This document shows, in pieces, positions 1-11,517 of a stretch of 25,064 nucleotides of DNA. Origin of the DNA: Paramacrobiotus richtersi (lineage: Eukaryota; Tardigrada; Eutardigrada; Parachela; Macrobiotidae); assembly GCA_034698045.1 (NCBI GenBank), contig JAQGAU010000667.1, forward strand, positions 1 to 25,064. The letters run 5' to 3'. The notes beneath the pieces were generated by a model that ran no database searches, was not told the DNA's origin, and saw only the letters and a program-made list of their open reading frames with translations. Made by a program: the position numbers and the translations under genes. Position 1 is the first letter of the stretch, and every line of letters begins with the position of its first letter.

Positions 1-907
1 CTAAACTTGCTGAAGTTAGGGAAAGTGCTTGTTACCGGCATAAAGCGGGGTTTTCACCTGATTTTCGTCAGATTCTGTAAAGTCATCTTTCAGAACTGCC
101 CATTGGTCATCCGGATGACCACAAAATATATCCCTGTGGATAGCCCTGGAAAAACTGACCACAGCCAGTGCTTCAAGAGTCGAAAATTTTTCGTGCCTCG
201 ATTTAAAAAAAATTGACCATTTTGCGGTAAAAAATGCATCATGCTCACTGATGCAAAAAATGCATCGTATTGTCCTCGCTGACCTATGGTCAGACAAATC
301 TTCGCAAAAATATTACTTCTTAATTGGATTTTTTGACCAGCGAGTACCAATTTTGGTGTGGAAATTCCGACTCCTTCTGGTACCGGGCAGTGCTAGGTTA
401 AGAAATACATCTACTTAAACTTCGTGTTGTAAAGATAAGAAAAAGGCCGAGAGCGGCACCTCACTGTGTATACTAAACGAAGCAAATCCGAAAACGTGCA
501 AGATTATAATAGAGCCACAAAACTGCATCATGTCTTGCAATACACAGTTGCGCCAAGGAACATATACGGTCCAGTGATGCTGTTAGAAGGCGGCACAAAG
601 GTGGAACACTTTGAAGGTGAAGACGGCCTGGCCAGCGGCCAACAGGAAGGAAAGCAGCAGGATGCTGGATGGACCTGCAAAAACGTATTATGATGATGAT
701 GTGCATCTTTGGACAAAGAGCCTGCATGTATAAAGAACATGCTACACGCTTAAACTACTTACTTTCAGCAAACAGCGTACTCCCAGATCCTGTGCCATTA
801 CCTGCAGCCCGCTCATCCGGCGAGGGCGGTAGAGACTGCAAAGGCGAACAGTTTTCAATAACGCTATTAAGTTTATACAAATTCAGCGAATTAACGTTCA
901 GCTGATT
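1..907. other. no gene recognised
   Basis: I find no convincing coding exon here. The open frames at 7-216, 466-693 and 669-905 lack recognisable motifs, and no donor/acceptor pairs join them. A 12-base direct repeat (AAAAAATGCATC) occurs at about 230 and 255. The right edge is the 3' flank of the minus-strand Ly6-like gene that ends at 908. Confidence 0.5.
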
Positions 908-2193
908 TTAACAATAGTCCCATCCCGAGTCAACCTGGATAAAAGTCACATTTGACGCCTGTGTGTTCCGGGGCGCTGACGTCTGAGCAAAAAATAAATG
1001 TAAAAAGAGAATAAAGCTACCCCTTATCTGATCTCATATCACCAGTTTCTGTTTCTGCAATCTTGATTGCCAAACAGCTCTGTCAGAAGTCTTACATCAC
1101 TGGCAAACTATGATGTCAGTCCTACATAAAAATCGCCGGTATGGTGTACGATAATGAGAAAAAGTGGCCATATAATCGCGCATCACGTGCCTTTTCACTC
1201 AAAAACCTGTTTTGTGCGAACCCGAACACGTTATTTCTCAGCCGAACAGTGTTGCACATTCTACAGCACTGTTCATTGCTATGCACGTATGTAAGTATGT
1301 CAGTTCCGTTTGTAGTGGACGAAACATCCATACAAAATTCTCTTACCTCCCCAGGTGCGGTGAGGTTCCCGACGCTCATTGACCTCATTCCCGAGCGAAT
1401 CGAGTCCCATCCAGGCCCCGTTATCTGCACAATGAAATACAAGCAGCACCTCAGCTTTGGTACTATTATGGCGCTAACACCCAGTCCTTACGATTCCGTA
1501 GGATCCGCTGCGGTCAGTCTGCCCGAGTTGAGGATAGCATTTATCGACTAGTGCTTGTTGGTTGATGCTGTTGCACTTGTCCGTCCAACAAAATAGGGCA
1601 ATGTGCACAGCCGAATAGCCCCTGATTATGCCTTTCTTGGTGTACATATCCGTTATATTCATGCATTCTTCCGGAAAGCCCTCCATCCACACGGGTCTGC
1701 GGACCAAGTACTGCGCGAAGAGCGTTCTCACACCTTGGATCTCCACGGATTCTTGTATAATGTATGTGACACAAGCGGGATCCAGACGATTGGCCAGCCC
1801 AAGAGAGCCCGCCAGTACTTCTGACACGTAGCCCGAAGACAAGGTTCTTGATATGGTATTGGTTCCAATCAAAGTGTCACCGTCTTTGCAAGCTGATAAT
1901 TGGGCACTATTACAGTCGTAGCAGGTAAGCGTTTTGGGGTCAGTTCTTCTATACATTAGGAAGTCTGCAGATTAAAAGACGGGTGTGAGATCGCTGCATG
2001 AACCATGCCCGTGACCAGCAGGATTAAACAGCGCATCTGGGCACCATCTGCCCGTTGCGAGCTCGCAGCGGACGAAGGGGTACGTTAACGTAAGGAAGAC
2101 GTGACAAGCAACAGACAAGGATAATGTGCGTACAAACGACTCACCAGCTTGAACCAACAATCCCACGCGTGGTGTCAGCACAGTCGCTGCCAT
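908..2193 (-). CDS. Ly6/uPAR-like secreted protein 1 (four exons)
   Basis: The model joins 2193-2145, 1964-1492, 1424-1347 and 982-908 on the minus strand, giving 224 residues. Donors are GTGAGT, GTAAGG and GTAAGA; acceptors end CTGCAG, GTGCAG and GCTCAG after pyrimidine tracts. Phases are 1, 0, 0 and the frame stays open to TAA. Exon 1 is a short hydrophobic signal peptide. I chose the ATG at 2193 because it gives a 49-base first exon, exactly as in the third Ly6-like gene of this window; ATGs as far up as 2301 are in frame. Exon 2 holds the three-finger domain, with the opening CYDC near residue 31 and the closing CWTDKCNS near 142-149, the Ly6 hallmark Cys-Asn. No hydrophobic GPI tail is visible, so a secreted product is likely. 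The two C-terminal exons are less certain: exon 2 could instead read to a TAG at 1474. The ligand is unknown. Confidence 0.72.
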
Positions 2194-2405
2194 CAGCCAA
2201 GGAACATAGTGGACAAAGGGTGCTGAACGACTAGCCAACATGGCCGGCATTAACAGGGTGGCGATGTGCAGCCAACTGGCACCTGTCATCGCAGAATACA
2301 AATGACATACAGTACCAGTTGTGCGTATGCGTAGATTTGACTGCTTCTTACCATGAACAGCCGGAGCGCTGGAGGTATTCCCGGCAGTGGCCGCAGCACC
2401 AACGT

Positions 2406-4054
2406 CTAACTGTATTTATGCAAGTACAACAACAGCTTATGCATCGAACCGGAGTCGTAACCTACAGTACGAAGAGCTCCCGTGTTGCACTTCGTCTCGA
2501 ACTCCGCCATTGTCATCGAATTGCAATAATCGCTGTTATTGCAGAAGATGGCTTGCCGCATTACTGTAAAGCGGTTTTCGTTTTTCGAGTTCTCCCATGA
2601 TTTGTAGCCTGCAAGGATATCATTAAGTATCCTCATTAAATCTGCGTTTTGAAATCTCGGGATTTACTTCCCAAGGGTATCATTAAGGCGAGTTTATGGG
2701 CGTTGTCATAAATATCGGCCGACCTCATCTGGGCACCGCTTTTGCTCATATGAAAGCATAGCCAAACTGTAACGTTATAAACTTTCCCGATATATTTATT
2801 TAGGCGGATACACTTTCTGACCCAATTTCAGCCCGCAAGTCAATCTGTATTTCCGAAGTTATAATTTTCCAAGTTTTTTGAAATTTGCTTTTTGAAATTT
2901 CGGGATTTACTTCCGAGCTGTGGAGCCAGAATAGTAATCATACTGTAGATAGGTGAACTTATGATGAAGCTAACAGAAATCGGATTAACCGGTAAAATTT
3001 GGCTAGCCATCTGACAAACCGCCATGTTAAAAGTGAATGCTCTGAGAAATTCACAACTAAACGCTGTTTGATTTTACCCCGAAACGAAACAGCGTAGAGG
3101 CATATTTGACAGAACATACTGGGCTCACTGTCCGGTTTTTGCAAATATACTGCTGCAGCTAGGTCGTTTACTCGGAGTTCTAACCATAACGTACCTGACC
3201 ATGTCAGCATGTTCGGGTACATATCGAATCGCATGCAGTCGGTCGGTGTTCCACCTGGACGCGCACAGTCCCGCACCAGACGATAACTGAGGGATTTCCC
3301 ATAGTCCCTGACTTCTTCCACAAAGGTCACGCAGTAAGGCCGCAATGGAATGCCGATTAAGCCGTTCCTGAAGGGTCTAGGAAGTATCTGTAATGCACAA
3401 ACTCAGCACGCCTGCCACTCTGCAAAGACCCTGATCAAGAGCCCACAAAACACACTGGTCACCGGCTGTATACTATGACTGAAGCGTACATTCCGCTGAT
3501 GCTCAGAAGCGAACATATACAACACCCAGCCGACGAGTAACGACAACCTTAAACCATGCGTGTCACGTACCCATTCGCAATGCCCGGTGGCCGCGCCGTA
3601 GATATCAGCGCTCTTCACGGCGTCCAAACGACTGTCGCAGTCTCTGTTGCCTGTATCGCAGAAGTAGCAGTTGATGGGCTTGAAATCACTACGCCGTACG
3701 TCCGCCATTGGTGCGTCGTACGCATTCACACCTGCGGAAGTGATGTTAAATTTTCTCATTTAAATTTTCATTAGAAGCATGTCTCTCGCTTTAACACCCA
3801 TCAGTCATACTTTATGAACACACATATGTAAATCAAGACAGAACGATGCCCTACGAAGACCGGCTCTTATGTGCCATCGCATTCACGTGTTAATTTTACC
3901 AAACGGAAACCTACGGAGGTGTTAACGTGGCTTGTGGAACCACGAAGATATAATCTTGATAATTTGACCCGTACAACTTACCAGTCAGGTGCAGCAGAAT
4001 GCACCAGGATGTTAATAGAACGACTAGCCCCTCGCACAAACATAAACCTTGCAT
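2406..4054 (-). CDS. Ly6/uPAR-like secreted protein 2 (four exons)
   Basis: Exons 4054-3982, 3731-3571, 3387-3195 and 2608-2406 on the minus strand join in phases 1, 0, 1 into 209 residues ending TAG. Donors are GTAAGT, GTACGT and GTACGT; acceptors end CCGCAG, TTACAG and TTGCAG. Exon 1 (MQGLCLCEGLVVLL...) is a clear signal peptide. The domain opens with NCYFC at about residue 45 and closes with CNNSDYCNS at about 165-172, as in Ly6 proteins. The centre (PYCVTFVEE..., then RDCARPGGTPTDC) aligns by eye with the plus-strand Ly6-like genes at 17901 and 22524. It lies head-to-tail upstream of the first Ly6-like gene with a gap of about 210 bases. The last exon has no GPI-type tail. Family membership is well supported; the ligand cannot be inferred. 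Confidence 0.82.
2638..2914. repeat. 34-base direct repeat pair inside an intron
   Basis: 2638-2671 and 2881-2914 match over 34 bases with about four differences, including the shared block CGGGATTTACTTCC. Both lie in the last intron of the second Ly6-like gene (3194-2609). They may be the ends or subrepeats of a decayed mobile element. No terminal inversion or coding potential is seen between them. Confidence 0.6.
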
Positions 4055-4584
4055 ACTAGCCATCGAGAGAACAGGATGCTGTTATTATACAGCGAATACC
4101 GTGATTGATCGTACAGCAACAAAGTTTCGCTCGCAGTTACGAAGACATGTTGATTTTACGTTAAAAGTCTCTGAAACAGCGCGAAAACGGAAAAACTGAA
4201 ACTCTTCGATAGCGCTCGTAGTGATTATAAATTGTTTCGAAAAAATGTTGGCTTCTGATGAAAACATACCACTGTATCATGGAGCAAACGTGTATCAATC
4301 CGTGTCTGCTCTATGCCACAACTATGTGTTCCAGCGTGCGTCGTGTTGAACTCAAGACTAGATGATTCTGTTTCCACGACTACCAAAGGTGATGACAAGA
4401 AAGGCCCAGTTTCGAGCACGTAGTTTGATGGACAAACAAACTACGAACTAAGCACTAGAGTTGAACAAACTAAGTAGAGCTCAGTCAACTTCAGTCAGCG
4501 CTCTCGTTGCAGATTCTTAAGATACATAGAACCGTGTAAGTGACAGAAACGGAAGCAGGTCACATATGTGCAATTTGATCGACA

Positions 4585-4956
4585 ATGTGGCTGATTAGCG
4601 TGTACGTCGTGTCCGTTCTGCTCCTTATACGCCAGTTTGACCCAGGCGAAGCCTGTCATCCACATCGTTCTTACTCGTATGCTCTCGGCTACGACTGCCC
4701 GGCCACGAAGGGTCCCGAATCAGGCAGTTGTCCGTACTGGAGAGATACCATCGGAGAATATAAACTGCATGGCTACACCTTTGGCTGCTGTCCGGGCCAG
4801 CATAAACACCGGAAGCAACGAATCTGGTGCGAGTACACGTTTATGGCACCAAAAGAAGGCGGCGAGTGCGATTACGTCCATCTTGACCCAATTGATGAGT
4901 TTCCCAAGAAGCGCCAACCGGAGATGCCGGCCGGGAAAAGCGAATCAGTTTATTAA
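4585..4956 (+). CDS. small secreted cysteine-rich protein, family unknown
   Basis: This is an uninterrupted 123-residue frame. Residues 1-23 form a signal peptide (hydrophobic core VVSVLLLI, likely cleavage near GEA-C). The mature part has seven cysteines (24, 38, 49, 68, 69, 82, 95), including a CC pair, and a basic segment near residues 72-79. The C-terminal 25 residues are charged and proline-rich. I do not recognise the family. That it is a real gene is supported by a decayed paralogue at 14542-14860, which keeps the blocks GSCPxWR and CEY. The odd cysteine count suggests either dimer formation or that Cys24 lies at the cleavage site. No intron is needed. It is transcribed away from the neighbouring minus-strand Ly6-like gene, with about 530 bases between their starts. 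Confidence 0.72.
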   Translation: MWLISVYVVSVLLLIRQFDPGEACHPHRSYSYALGYDCPATKGPESGSCPYWRDTIGEYKLHGYTFGCCPGQHKHRKQRIWCEYTFMAPKEGGECDYVHLDPIDEFPKKRQPEMPAGKSESVY

Positions 4957-6756
4957 CTGCTACTGCGCTGCAGTCTTCCTGCTAAACTACAGATCTCCGG
5001 ATGTTGGCTTCCGACGACTGTATCTTAATCGGTGTTTAGTTTTTGGTACTGAATACCACATAATTATGTAGCCAACCGCGTTCTTTCTCTTTGTTAATTT
5101 GTATTGCACTACCGTCGATAAAACTAAAACTCTCACGATTTATGAAACTGTGACATGTACCTGATGTTGTTAGATTAAAAGAAATAAGCAGTTTTTTTCC
5201 TGATCTCTTTAAAACCGGAAACAGCCGCTTAGGACTAAAAGTGCCGAGGGCTACTGCATGTTGGTAAGGGACAGAATGATAGGCAAGATGCAAGGATAAT
5301 TAGACGGCTGTTTTCTGATGTAAAGGAAAATAAATCGTTGAGTATTAACCAGCGACTGTCAAATTCCAAGCAAACCTTTAGCTTTAGCTAATACTCAGCT
5401 TGAAAACGTCGTGCGTCTTGTTCTGGTTCGATTATCAGGAATCTTGTAGAAACAGGCGCTTTACATATAGCCAGCTTATCAAAACGAAAATACGGGCGAA
5501 CGGCGATCCCAGGAATGCCTCAGACAGCGCCGCTCTTTGGAGATTCAACGCGAAAATGCGGCTTCTGTCCTCGGAACCGTAGACGGAGGGGAACGTTCAG
5601 ATAAACATAATTTTTTGTAATTTTTTGTTTTGTTCATTTGTTTTGTCGTGGCATCAGTGCCCTGACCAACTAATGCTTGTTATTAGAGTCGTAGCGTTTT
5701 TAGACACTTTCTTGTTTCCATCGTTTTTGGACTGTCTTGCAACTACTGTAACGAGCTGTTGTTGATTGCAGCTGCCATATCGCTGGCGAGTCTTCAGTTG
5801 TCCACAACGAGAATTCCTGAACCGTGGAGGTCGACCTCCAACATTTAGAAAGCTAAAAGATTTCAGCGTTCGTTTTACTGGTGTTTTATGCATCTAGCGA
5901 CTATCATAAATTTTAACGACCGTTTGCTTTTCTGTGTATTATCAAAGCTGGGGATCATTTTTGCAGTTCTATGTTGTGTGGTTTGCTCGAGAGTTTGTGA
6001 TTCGTGGTAACCCAGTTTTGTACTACGGAGTATTATTAAAACATCCATTATCCACATCGAAAGTGCGCGAAATTGGTAGATAAATAACGGTACATTTGAT
6101 ATCAAAAACCATCCAAGTGTGGTTGAAACATTCGTACCTAAAGGCATCCAAGATCTGATCTGAACTGTTATATTATGCGATTATAATCGCAAAATATAAC
6201 AGTTGTACAGCGAACGCGTAAAGACGGAACGCACTTAGACTTTCACCACAGCATCTCCGTCTGCTAAATTAATTACAAACCTAAAAATTTATTCCGTTCA
6301 CAGTGACGTCGCTGGCAGATAACAATTAAGAACACCTGCGCTGTTTGAAACGTTTATTGTTAAAACATCCCATCTCATCTCGTTCATTAAGCCGCGCCTT
6401 AATATTCGGCATCGCGCCGTATGTTTTTGAATCGATAGCAGAGCTTTTCAAGTGTAAATATGTAAATTTTTTTAAAGATCGGGTGGATCGCATTCATTTG
6501 CGTTTCCGAAACCACGTTTTTCCGTTGCAGTTATCAGAGAAAATGCGGCGTTCGGATTGCGCGCGCGGCCACCTGCTGGGTCGCTTTCGAATTAAAAATG
6601 CTTCAGTTATAATAGTGTGTAATGGTGATTTATACAATAATAATTTTTGAAGTAGTTTTTTTAGCGTCATCACTACTGGATTGTGTCAGCTTGTCAGTAA
6701 ACTCATAAATCAATGTGACCTTTATGAACGGCCATATCTCCTTTCTTTCAAAACAA
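4957..6756. other. intergenic, no gene recognised
   Basis: The open frames here (for example 5654-5893 and 5875-6147 on minus, 6345-6650 on plus) show no signal peptide, domain or splice structure I can support. The stretch is AT-rich. Its one notable structure is the inverted repeat at 6163-6204. Confidence 0.5.
6163..6204. repeat. near-perfect 42-base inverted repeat
   Basis: The left arm begins AACTGTTATATT and the right arm ends AATATAACAGTT. The arms pair over about 20 bases with one mismatch and almost no loop. It lies far from any gene called here. It could be a tiny fold-back element or a transcript-end hairpin; neither is proven. Confidence 0.8.
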
Positions 6757-7661
6757 TCATTCAACGTAGGCGTTGGGCCTGTTGAGCCAACCAAGCAGAT
6801 TTTTATTATATTTCAGTACATTACGTATAGGACATTTCTTCGATGCTTGACAGGCGCGAATAATATATGAAATACTCAAACAGGGTGGTAAGTTGCTGTG
6901 TGCTTGCCCAAGGGGTGCAAACGTGCCTCCCGCGTGGAGAGTCTGCAAGACTGCATCCTGTTCATTGGTATCCAGAGCCACCCTCATTGAATCGGCTTTC
7001 AGGACAGTCTTTGGACTGCCATACTTCGGGTTCCAAGAGCTCGCAGCCTTCCAACTGAGAATCTTGTGGTTATGGCTCGGTATTTCCTCTAACGCCAACT
7101 CGTGGCTAGCTTATCCCCCGGTTTTTCCAACAATGTTCCAGGGTTCCTTTTCCGCGATACCCATAGGGAATCTACCACGCAGATCATGGGTACGGGTTTG
7201 CGGGGACAGCACAGAAGCAAGGGCCGGATAGGTGCCACTGCTGAACGGCGAGCCATTGCAGTACAGCCAACAGTCTGGAAGGCTTTTGTCCTGATGGTAC
7301 GCGACAATAGCACCGATTGGGACCGAGTTATGTACAGTTTTGGTGACGCTAGCCAGTTGTTGTGCTGTTTTACTGACACTACTTTCCAGCGGGCTGAGCT
7401 GTTGCTCGGTTTTACTGATGCTTCTCTTCAACGTGCCGAAAATACTCAGGAGCTGTTCTAGGGTGTTACTAAGGCCTTTGTTCAACGCACCGGATACTGG
7501 TGGCTCTTCATTTGTCTTGTGCACGTCTCTTTTAAGCCGTTGCAGTTCCAAGTCCATTGAATTATCGCTTGTTTGAGAAGATGCAAGCACACCAGCGAAG
7601 GTCTGCGGAAGGGATATGACTGCATCGGGGTACTTCGATGGGCGCGCGCCATCCTTCGGAG
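6757..7661 (-). pseudogene. phage tail collar-like protein, broken copy
   Basis: The minus strand encodes a helical, heptad-like N-terminal stretch (KTEQQLSPLESSVSKTAQQL) and then a Tail_Collar-type domain: VPIGAIVAYHQ, CWLYCNGSPF, LRGRFPMGI and GKTGG. One TAA at 7113-7111 then interrupts the frame where the intact paralogue at 13072-13812 has Glu. The same frame continues through IPSHNH and NLPPCLSISYIIRAC. At the position of the paralogue's final TAA this copy has CAA (6849-6847), so it reads on for about 30 residues to a stop at 6757. An acceptor ending CTTCTTACAG just before 7661 gives a phase 1 start, so an upstream exon is expected but not found. It would lie beyond retrotransposon copy A, which begins about 120 bases upstream. 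The likely state is a pseudogene; readthrough is possible but unsupported. Confidence 0.8.
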
Positions 7662-7779
7662 CTGTAAGAAGTTTAACCAAAGTTAGATGCGTTAAATCAT
7701 GCACGTACGAGGAACAGAAAATTATCCGTACAAACTGATGCGATGCCATATACGACAACGGAATATTGCAACAGTCGAA

Positions 7780-8891
7780 AAGATCTCGTCTAGATTAGCC
7801 GCAGGAGGGGCTGTTCCCATGATGGACACGGCGTTGGCACGTTGCATCTTGATGCTTATACGCTGGTAGATGTACTACCTGGGCCACTGTTCTGCTGTGG
7901 TGACGGATCTTTCTGGCTAGAGCCGATAGCAGCCGGTGTGCTTCCGAGCCTCACGGCCCCAGTGTCTCAAAACCAGAATGTCTAACTAACGGGCAGAATA
8001 GATAGTCTTCGGTGACGTTACGGTATTGGTCGATTTTTTGCGCGTTCAGCCTGCTAGGCTGCTGCTCCGGCTTTCTTGGATGTCACTGGGAGGTATGTCA
8101 AAGCTACAGTGCATCGACGAGTAGCGTCCCATGTCAGCATTTCCCCACGTTCCCAAGGCGATAAGGTAGTCCCATCCGGTCGCTTGACGTTTGTTCTGGA
8201 TATTCCTAGAGGTTCAAGCTCGGTTTCGTAGCCGGCAGACCCAATTGTCCGTTTAACTACAACGTTAAGGGCAGCGTGTGCTTGTTTTCTTCCTGCGCTC
8301 CTCCGACAGCTTAGAGCATAGTAGCCTCTGGCATCGGCGCGTGATCCGCAAATATAGCGGTGGTAAATACTTGCTAGGGCTCCGAGGCTAAGGGCCACCG
8401 CGATTCGGAGTGCCGAATCTTGAGAAGGTTACCGAGTGAAGAAGCTGTCAATGCCTACAGCCCTGCGCCATATTCTCTGGCTGCAACCGCTACAATCTGG
8501 CCTGTCCGGAAATGTCGTTTCGACATGCTTCATTCAGGTTGTCGACATTTTTCTGAACCAAGGGGTCGTCCCAGGCCTTCCGGACACAGTTCTTTTCGGC
8601 GGCCGGTGGATCTGATTGGGTAAGGTTCTGCCATTCCTGCACTGCTGCATCACAGTACGCAGCCGGCTGAAAATCCACAATCTCGGATGTCCACGGAGTA
8701 CACACTGGCCAGGAAGGCTGGAAGGGCAAGTTTTTCCAGGCTGCGGACAACAAGACCTCTAGCCAAAACCGGAAGCGATACCTGCTGCCAGATAATGTCG
8801 GTACGAGGACATCGACCACGTCTGCCCACGCTTTTACAACGGCCCTCATGTGCTCCACTCGCTTAAGCTTATACGCAGACACTGCACACAC
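7780..8891 (-). mobile_element. non-LTR retrotransposon 3' fragment, copy A
   Basis: Read on the minus strand in several frames, this matches the C-terminal part of a non-LTR polyprotein. A helical linker (AWDDPLVQKNV, 8490-8891 frame) leads to a zinc-knuckle remnant (CGSRADARGYYALSC) and then to KRPDG followed by WDAT. That is the PD...D pattern of a restriction-like endonuclease domain (8054-8398 frame). A last block (QRANAVSIMGTAPP) ends near 7815. Frameshifts occur near 8400-8490 and stops after 8054. The zinc-knuckle histidine is replaced by tyrosine. The reverse transcriptase core is absent, so the copy is 5'-truncated and dead. The upper boundary is uncertain, because homology upstream of about 8700 is weak. 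Confidence 0.78.
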
Positions 8892-8976
8892 AGCCTAGCT
8901 TATGAGGCATTACCTTGAGTGGGGCACATGAGGGCCGTTGTAAAAGCGTGGGGCAGACGTGGTCGATGTCCTCGTA
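8802..8976. repeat. fold-back, 59/60-base arms, 56-base spacer
   Basis: 8802-8860 and 8917-8976 are reverse complements with one extra base and one mismatch. The left arm lies in the 5' part of retrotransposon copy A (minus-strand sense); the right arm is the same sequence inverted. The near identity shows a recent event compared with the decay of the element itself. Confidence 0.9.
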
Positions 8977-9121
8977 ATGTCAGTGTTAGTGATTGAAGAG
9001 AAGGCGCTTTGCGTAGCAGCGTCGAGTCGAATCGAGAAATGAGGTCATTCTGCTGATAAAAGCGATTAGTTCTCACCTGGCAGAGAACTCTGACTGGCCC
9101 AGGGCACTGGACCGTAAGAAT

Positions 9122-9150
9122 GTCAACGACGCCTTTTTGGCGTCGTTGAC
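9122..9150. repeat. perfect 12-base stem, TTTTT loop
   Basis: GTCAACGACGCC, then five T, then its exact reverse complement. Read on minus it sits at the end of the open frame 9353-9123. It resembles a hairpin-type transcript end, but nothing ties it to a gene. Confidence 0.85.
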
Positions 9151-9353
9151 GCAGTTACACTACCCCCCGGCTCGAGGACCTCGAAATCTATCTGGGCACA
9201 CCTCTCCACGACACTGCGGTACCCGAAGCAGTGATAACCGCGACAGATGCGGTAACCCGTATCGGTACGACTATACAACTGCGCATTCTCCCCGCCCAGC
9301 AAGCGCTTTTCCTGCTGAGGTGTAGTATGGTTGTCTCCTCCGAAGGCAACCAA
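9151..9353 (-). other. possible decayed Cys-rich exon
   Basis: The minus-strand frame contains YRICRGYHCFGYRSVVERC. Its cysteine spacing and the following FEVLEPGG loosely recall the middle of a peritrophin-A domain, but two or three of the six expected cysteines are missing. No signal exon is seen. A GTGAGA donor occurs further along the minus strand, near 9082. It may be a remnant of a chitin-binding paralogue or chance. Confidence 0.25.
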
Positions 9354-11330
9354 TCACTAGGAACATGTCGTCAGTATCTCGCGAACACGATATCATAGCG
9401 TATTTGATTTTCTCCCTGTGTCAACTTGTTCGGGCGTAGTTTGAGTTGCGAATTCTTGATGAACGGTGTCCAATGGGAGACCGGCATGTACGTACATGAC
9501 ATACATTATTGTAAGAAGCTGTTTCTCAAATTCTAAGGATGAAACCGTTTCCGTCAGTCGCCTTCTTCTTTTCAGTCGATTCATCCTTCCCTGGTAACCT
9601 ACCACTACCTTCGTTGTGCCAAAGATTTCCTGTATAGGATCGCGGTCAGCGGGGTGTAGGCAGCCCGCAACAAACTTAACGGAACTTTCTTAACGTTGCA
9701 ATATCGTAAAAACTACTGTGACATATACGTATCGCAGAAATCTCCACTCACATTCGTCAGTTCGCGGTGGATTATGGAAACCGACGGGTATGATAAACAA
9801 TAATCAACAGTAGCGGCGCTACGCGCGCGATCACTTGCCGCTGTTTTAATAAACGGAATGGTTCACCTGATTACTGGATAAAACAGCACTTAGTACTTCC
9901 GTGGCATTTGCATATCCAATCCAGTGACGAAACGTTTGGCGCTAAAATTGTGTCGTCTGCTGCGCCCAGAGCCGCCTCCTGGGTCACGACGCGCAACGTG
10001 CAGCAGGGTAGCATGTGCGTCATTCCAGCATGCACATAAATGTAACTTTTTTTTTTTTTTAAAATTTTGACGTGTATCTTTAATGGCATTAATGCTTCAC
10101 TCGAGCGACAACCATTCAAAAAAGAACAAATGTAAATGTAACTATACTCAGACGCGATCTTGTCTTCAACGGTACATAAGGTGTTAGTGCGCGTAATAGA
10201 AGAACAAAGTGTACTGCTGATCCCCTACGGTGACTCTAAAACAGTAGTTTAGTCTAGAATGATCCAGCTCTGGATTAATGTGGAAGAGCTTCACAATCCA
10301 CCAAAATCAGCCTCCCAGAATTTTCCTAAATTTTTAAATGAATTTATGAAATTTAGTTTAAAATCTGAAAGCGGTGCCGCTGGGTTGGTTTTGGTTCACA
10401 ATCGTCCTCATGCAGACCTCCATTTTTCCTGCAGGTTTCGAAAGGACCGGTTCATAACGAGAATTTTGGTATACGACTTCGTGTTTAAACTTCTTTACGG
10501 GAATTGCACAACAACCGAATGTTACGCGCACAAATCGTTTTCGCACCAATGTATATCGTTTCTTTGGCACCAGAATCAACTCCGCTGCCGCACACCGTTT
10601 TCTCTGCTTTGACCGCGCACAAGAAAGACCTTATGCATAAGGTATACAAACCACCAGGCAATCACCTTAATGTGGAAGAGTTGGAAGGTTTCAAGCTTTA
10701 AATAATGTGCGCGACAGTGCGACAGCGTATGCGCCAGTGCCATGCACATGAAACGGAGTGCAAGAACGATTTGGAGGTGTGGACGTGGCAAACACACGCA
10801 AAGATAAGGCGCTTAGTTTAGTCAAATCCTTTAAAAAACACTAATACTTTCAAAAACTCTTTAAAATTTGCTCTTTATACCCTGATCAAAAAATGTATTT
10901 TAGTTGTCGGTATACAATTAACCCTGAATAAATTTTACTTACAATAATGATCTACTTGGTTTAAGGTTAAACGTTTATTTGCATCTGGCTTTTCGGGCAG
11001 TTTCCGCAGTTTGTATACGAAAACATATTGCTTTGGCGCCTGCAGTTGTGTACACTTCTTAGTCATGAAATGAAAGTACTTACATTAAGCCATTATTATT
11101 GTGTAACAACCAGGCTATGGTATACGGAAAGTAAGAGTATAATCGAATTATGGTATTAGGATAAACTCATCAACCAGTAAATGGTAACCAGTATTACTGA
11201 AAACACAAGGCAAACACACCAGCAAGTACACGAACTAAGCACATTAGGCTCGGTTTCAAATTTGTGCGGATATGCCTAACCGGGTGCCTGGATCGACCAT
11301 CTCAGTCGTACAACAATAAATGTGTACGAT
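9354..11330. other. intergenic, no gene recognised
   Basis: No supported gene. The frames 9393-9605 (minus) and 10259-10612 (plus) have no motif or splice context. A run of 14 T lies at 10047-10060 and a 14-base palindrome (CCTTATGCATAAGG) near 10630. Confidence 0.45.
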
Positions 11331-11517
11331 TATCGGGGCAGCTTGTGCTGTTCCGGCCAGAGTTATTTTAGCACGTTGTTTCCCGCTGCATTTTCACCGT
11401 ATGAGGAATAATCATTTGCACAATAATAATCAACGATCAGTAGCGAAGTGTTGAAGTTGGAAGCAGACTTAGTGGTTGTTTGTGTAGAAACTAACAGCAT
11501 TAAAGTCACCCAATTAT

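Noticed and set aside
1141..1551. Plus-strand 136-residue frame
   Set aside because: It lies antisense to spliced exons of the first minus-strand Ly6-like gene, which have fitting splice sites and domain motifs.
10047..10060. Run of 14 T as the tail of a minus-strand retrocopy
   Set aside because: No coding or duplicated sequence beside it and no target duplication seen.
10259..10612. Plus-strand 117-residue frame
   Set aside because: No signal peptide, domain, splice context or paralogue; the composition looks like chance.
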